Source: Candidatus Izemoplasmatales bacterium (GTDB lineage: Bacteria > Bacillota_I > Bacilli_A > Izemoplasmatales > Hujiaoplasmataceae). Taken from it: a DNA stretch of 5,460 nt. Below are positions 5,388 to 5,460 of this stretch, piece after piece. The notes under the pieces were generated by a model. That model saw only the letters and a program-made list of their open reading frames with translations. It ran no database searches and had not been told where the DNA came from. The DNA lies in contig JAQUZK010000104.1 in the NCBI GenBank assembly GCA_028691335.1, positions 1 to 5,460 of the forward strand, given 5' to 3'. Positions within the stretch are counted from its first letter, which is position 1, and every line of letters starts with the position of its first letter. The position numbers and the translations under genes were made by a program.

Positions 5388-5460
5388 ACATTTAAGTACT
5401 CGACAAGTTGTATATGCTAAAAATGGTGTAGTCGCAACTTCAGAAGGTCTAGCAGCTCAA
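5380..5460 (+). CDS. ggt: Gamma-glutamyltransferase family protein, N-terminus only (runs off right edge)
   Basis: Only 27 codons are in the window, but they match the N-terminus of gamma-glutamyltranspeptidases. R8-Q-V-V-Y-A-K-N-G-V-V-A-T-S-E-G-L-A-A-Q27 corresponds to the conserved pattern R-x-x-V-x-A-x-x-G-M-V-A-T-S-x-x-L-A. These Ntn hydrolases self-cleave into two subunits and hydrolyse or transfer gamma-glutamyl groups from glutathione and related compounds. The motif begins only eight residues from the ATG and no signal peptide precedes it, so this looks like a cytosolic GGT-like enzyme, not the secreted type. The ATG overlaps the preceding membrane gene (ATGAATAA, 8 bases), with GAGGA at 5370-5374 as ribosome site. 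The catalytic threonine and the rest of the enzyme lie outside the window. Family members with other acylase activities cannot be excluded. Confidence 0.8.
   Translation, partial: MNKHLSTRQVVYAKNGVVATSEGLAAQ

Overview
This is an AT-rich window (about 30% GC by eye) from a low-GC Gram-positive-type bacterium. Genes start with ATG behind strong AGGAGG-like ribosome binding sites, most stops are TAA, and tryptophan is encoded by TGG. No in-frame TGA codons appear, so nothing points to the Mycoplasma genetic code. The gene content (peptidase T, CorA, a GGT-type enzyme, an HSL-type hydrolase beside a condensation-type acyltransferase) fits Bacillota or code-11 Mollicutes relatives such as the Acholeplasma/Izemoplasma group. 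No single gene fixes the genus.

Layout. Positions 1-1562 (minus strand) hold a two-gene operon: an alpha/beta hydrolase of the hormone-sensitive-lipase family, then an HxxxDG acyltransferase of the alcohol-acetyltransferase/condensation type. The acyltransferase overlaps the hydrolase by 8 bases and runs off the left edge. A 120-bp divergent promoter region separates this operon from pepT (1683-2903, plus strand), a complete peptidase T. pepT converges on a corA-type divalent cation transporter gene (2954-3958, minus strand), and one symmetric hairpin between them can serve as terminator for both. A 70-bp divergent region then leads to a plus-strand cluster. It contains two related six-helix membrane proteins of unrecognised family (4029-4631 and 4746-5387) and the first 27 codons of a gamma-glutamyltransferase gene (from 5380), which overlaps the second membrane gene by 8 bases.

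How the genes may work together. Peptidase T trims tripeptides in the cytosol, and GGT-family enzymes cut gamma-glutamyl bonds, so a peptide-scavenging theme is possible, although pepT and ggt are not in one operon. The acyltransferase/hydrolase pair looks like a small module that makes and breaks acyl esters. The least explained part is the tandem membrane-protein pair running into ggt. The two proteins share four motifs at near-constant spacing and are clear paralogues by eye. Translational overlap suggests that at least the second is made together with GGT. I see no mobile elements, CRISPR arrays, tRNA or rRNA genes.
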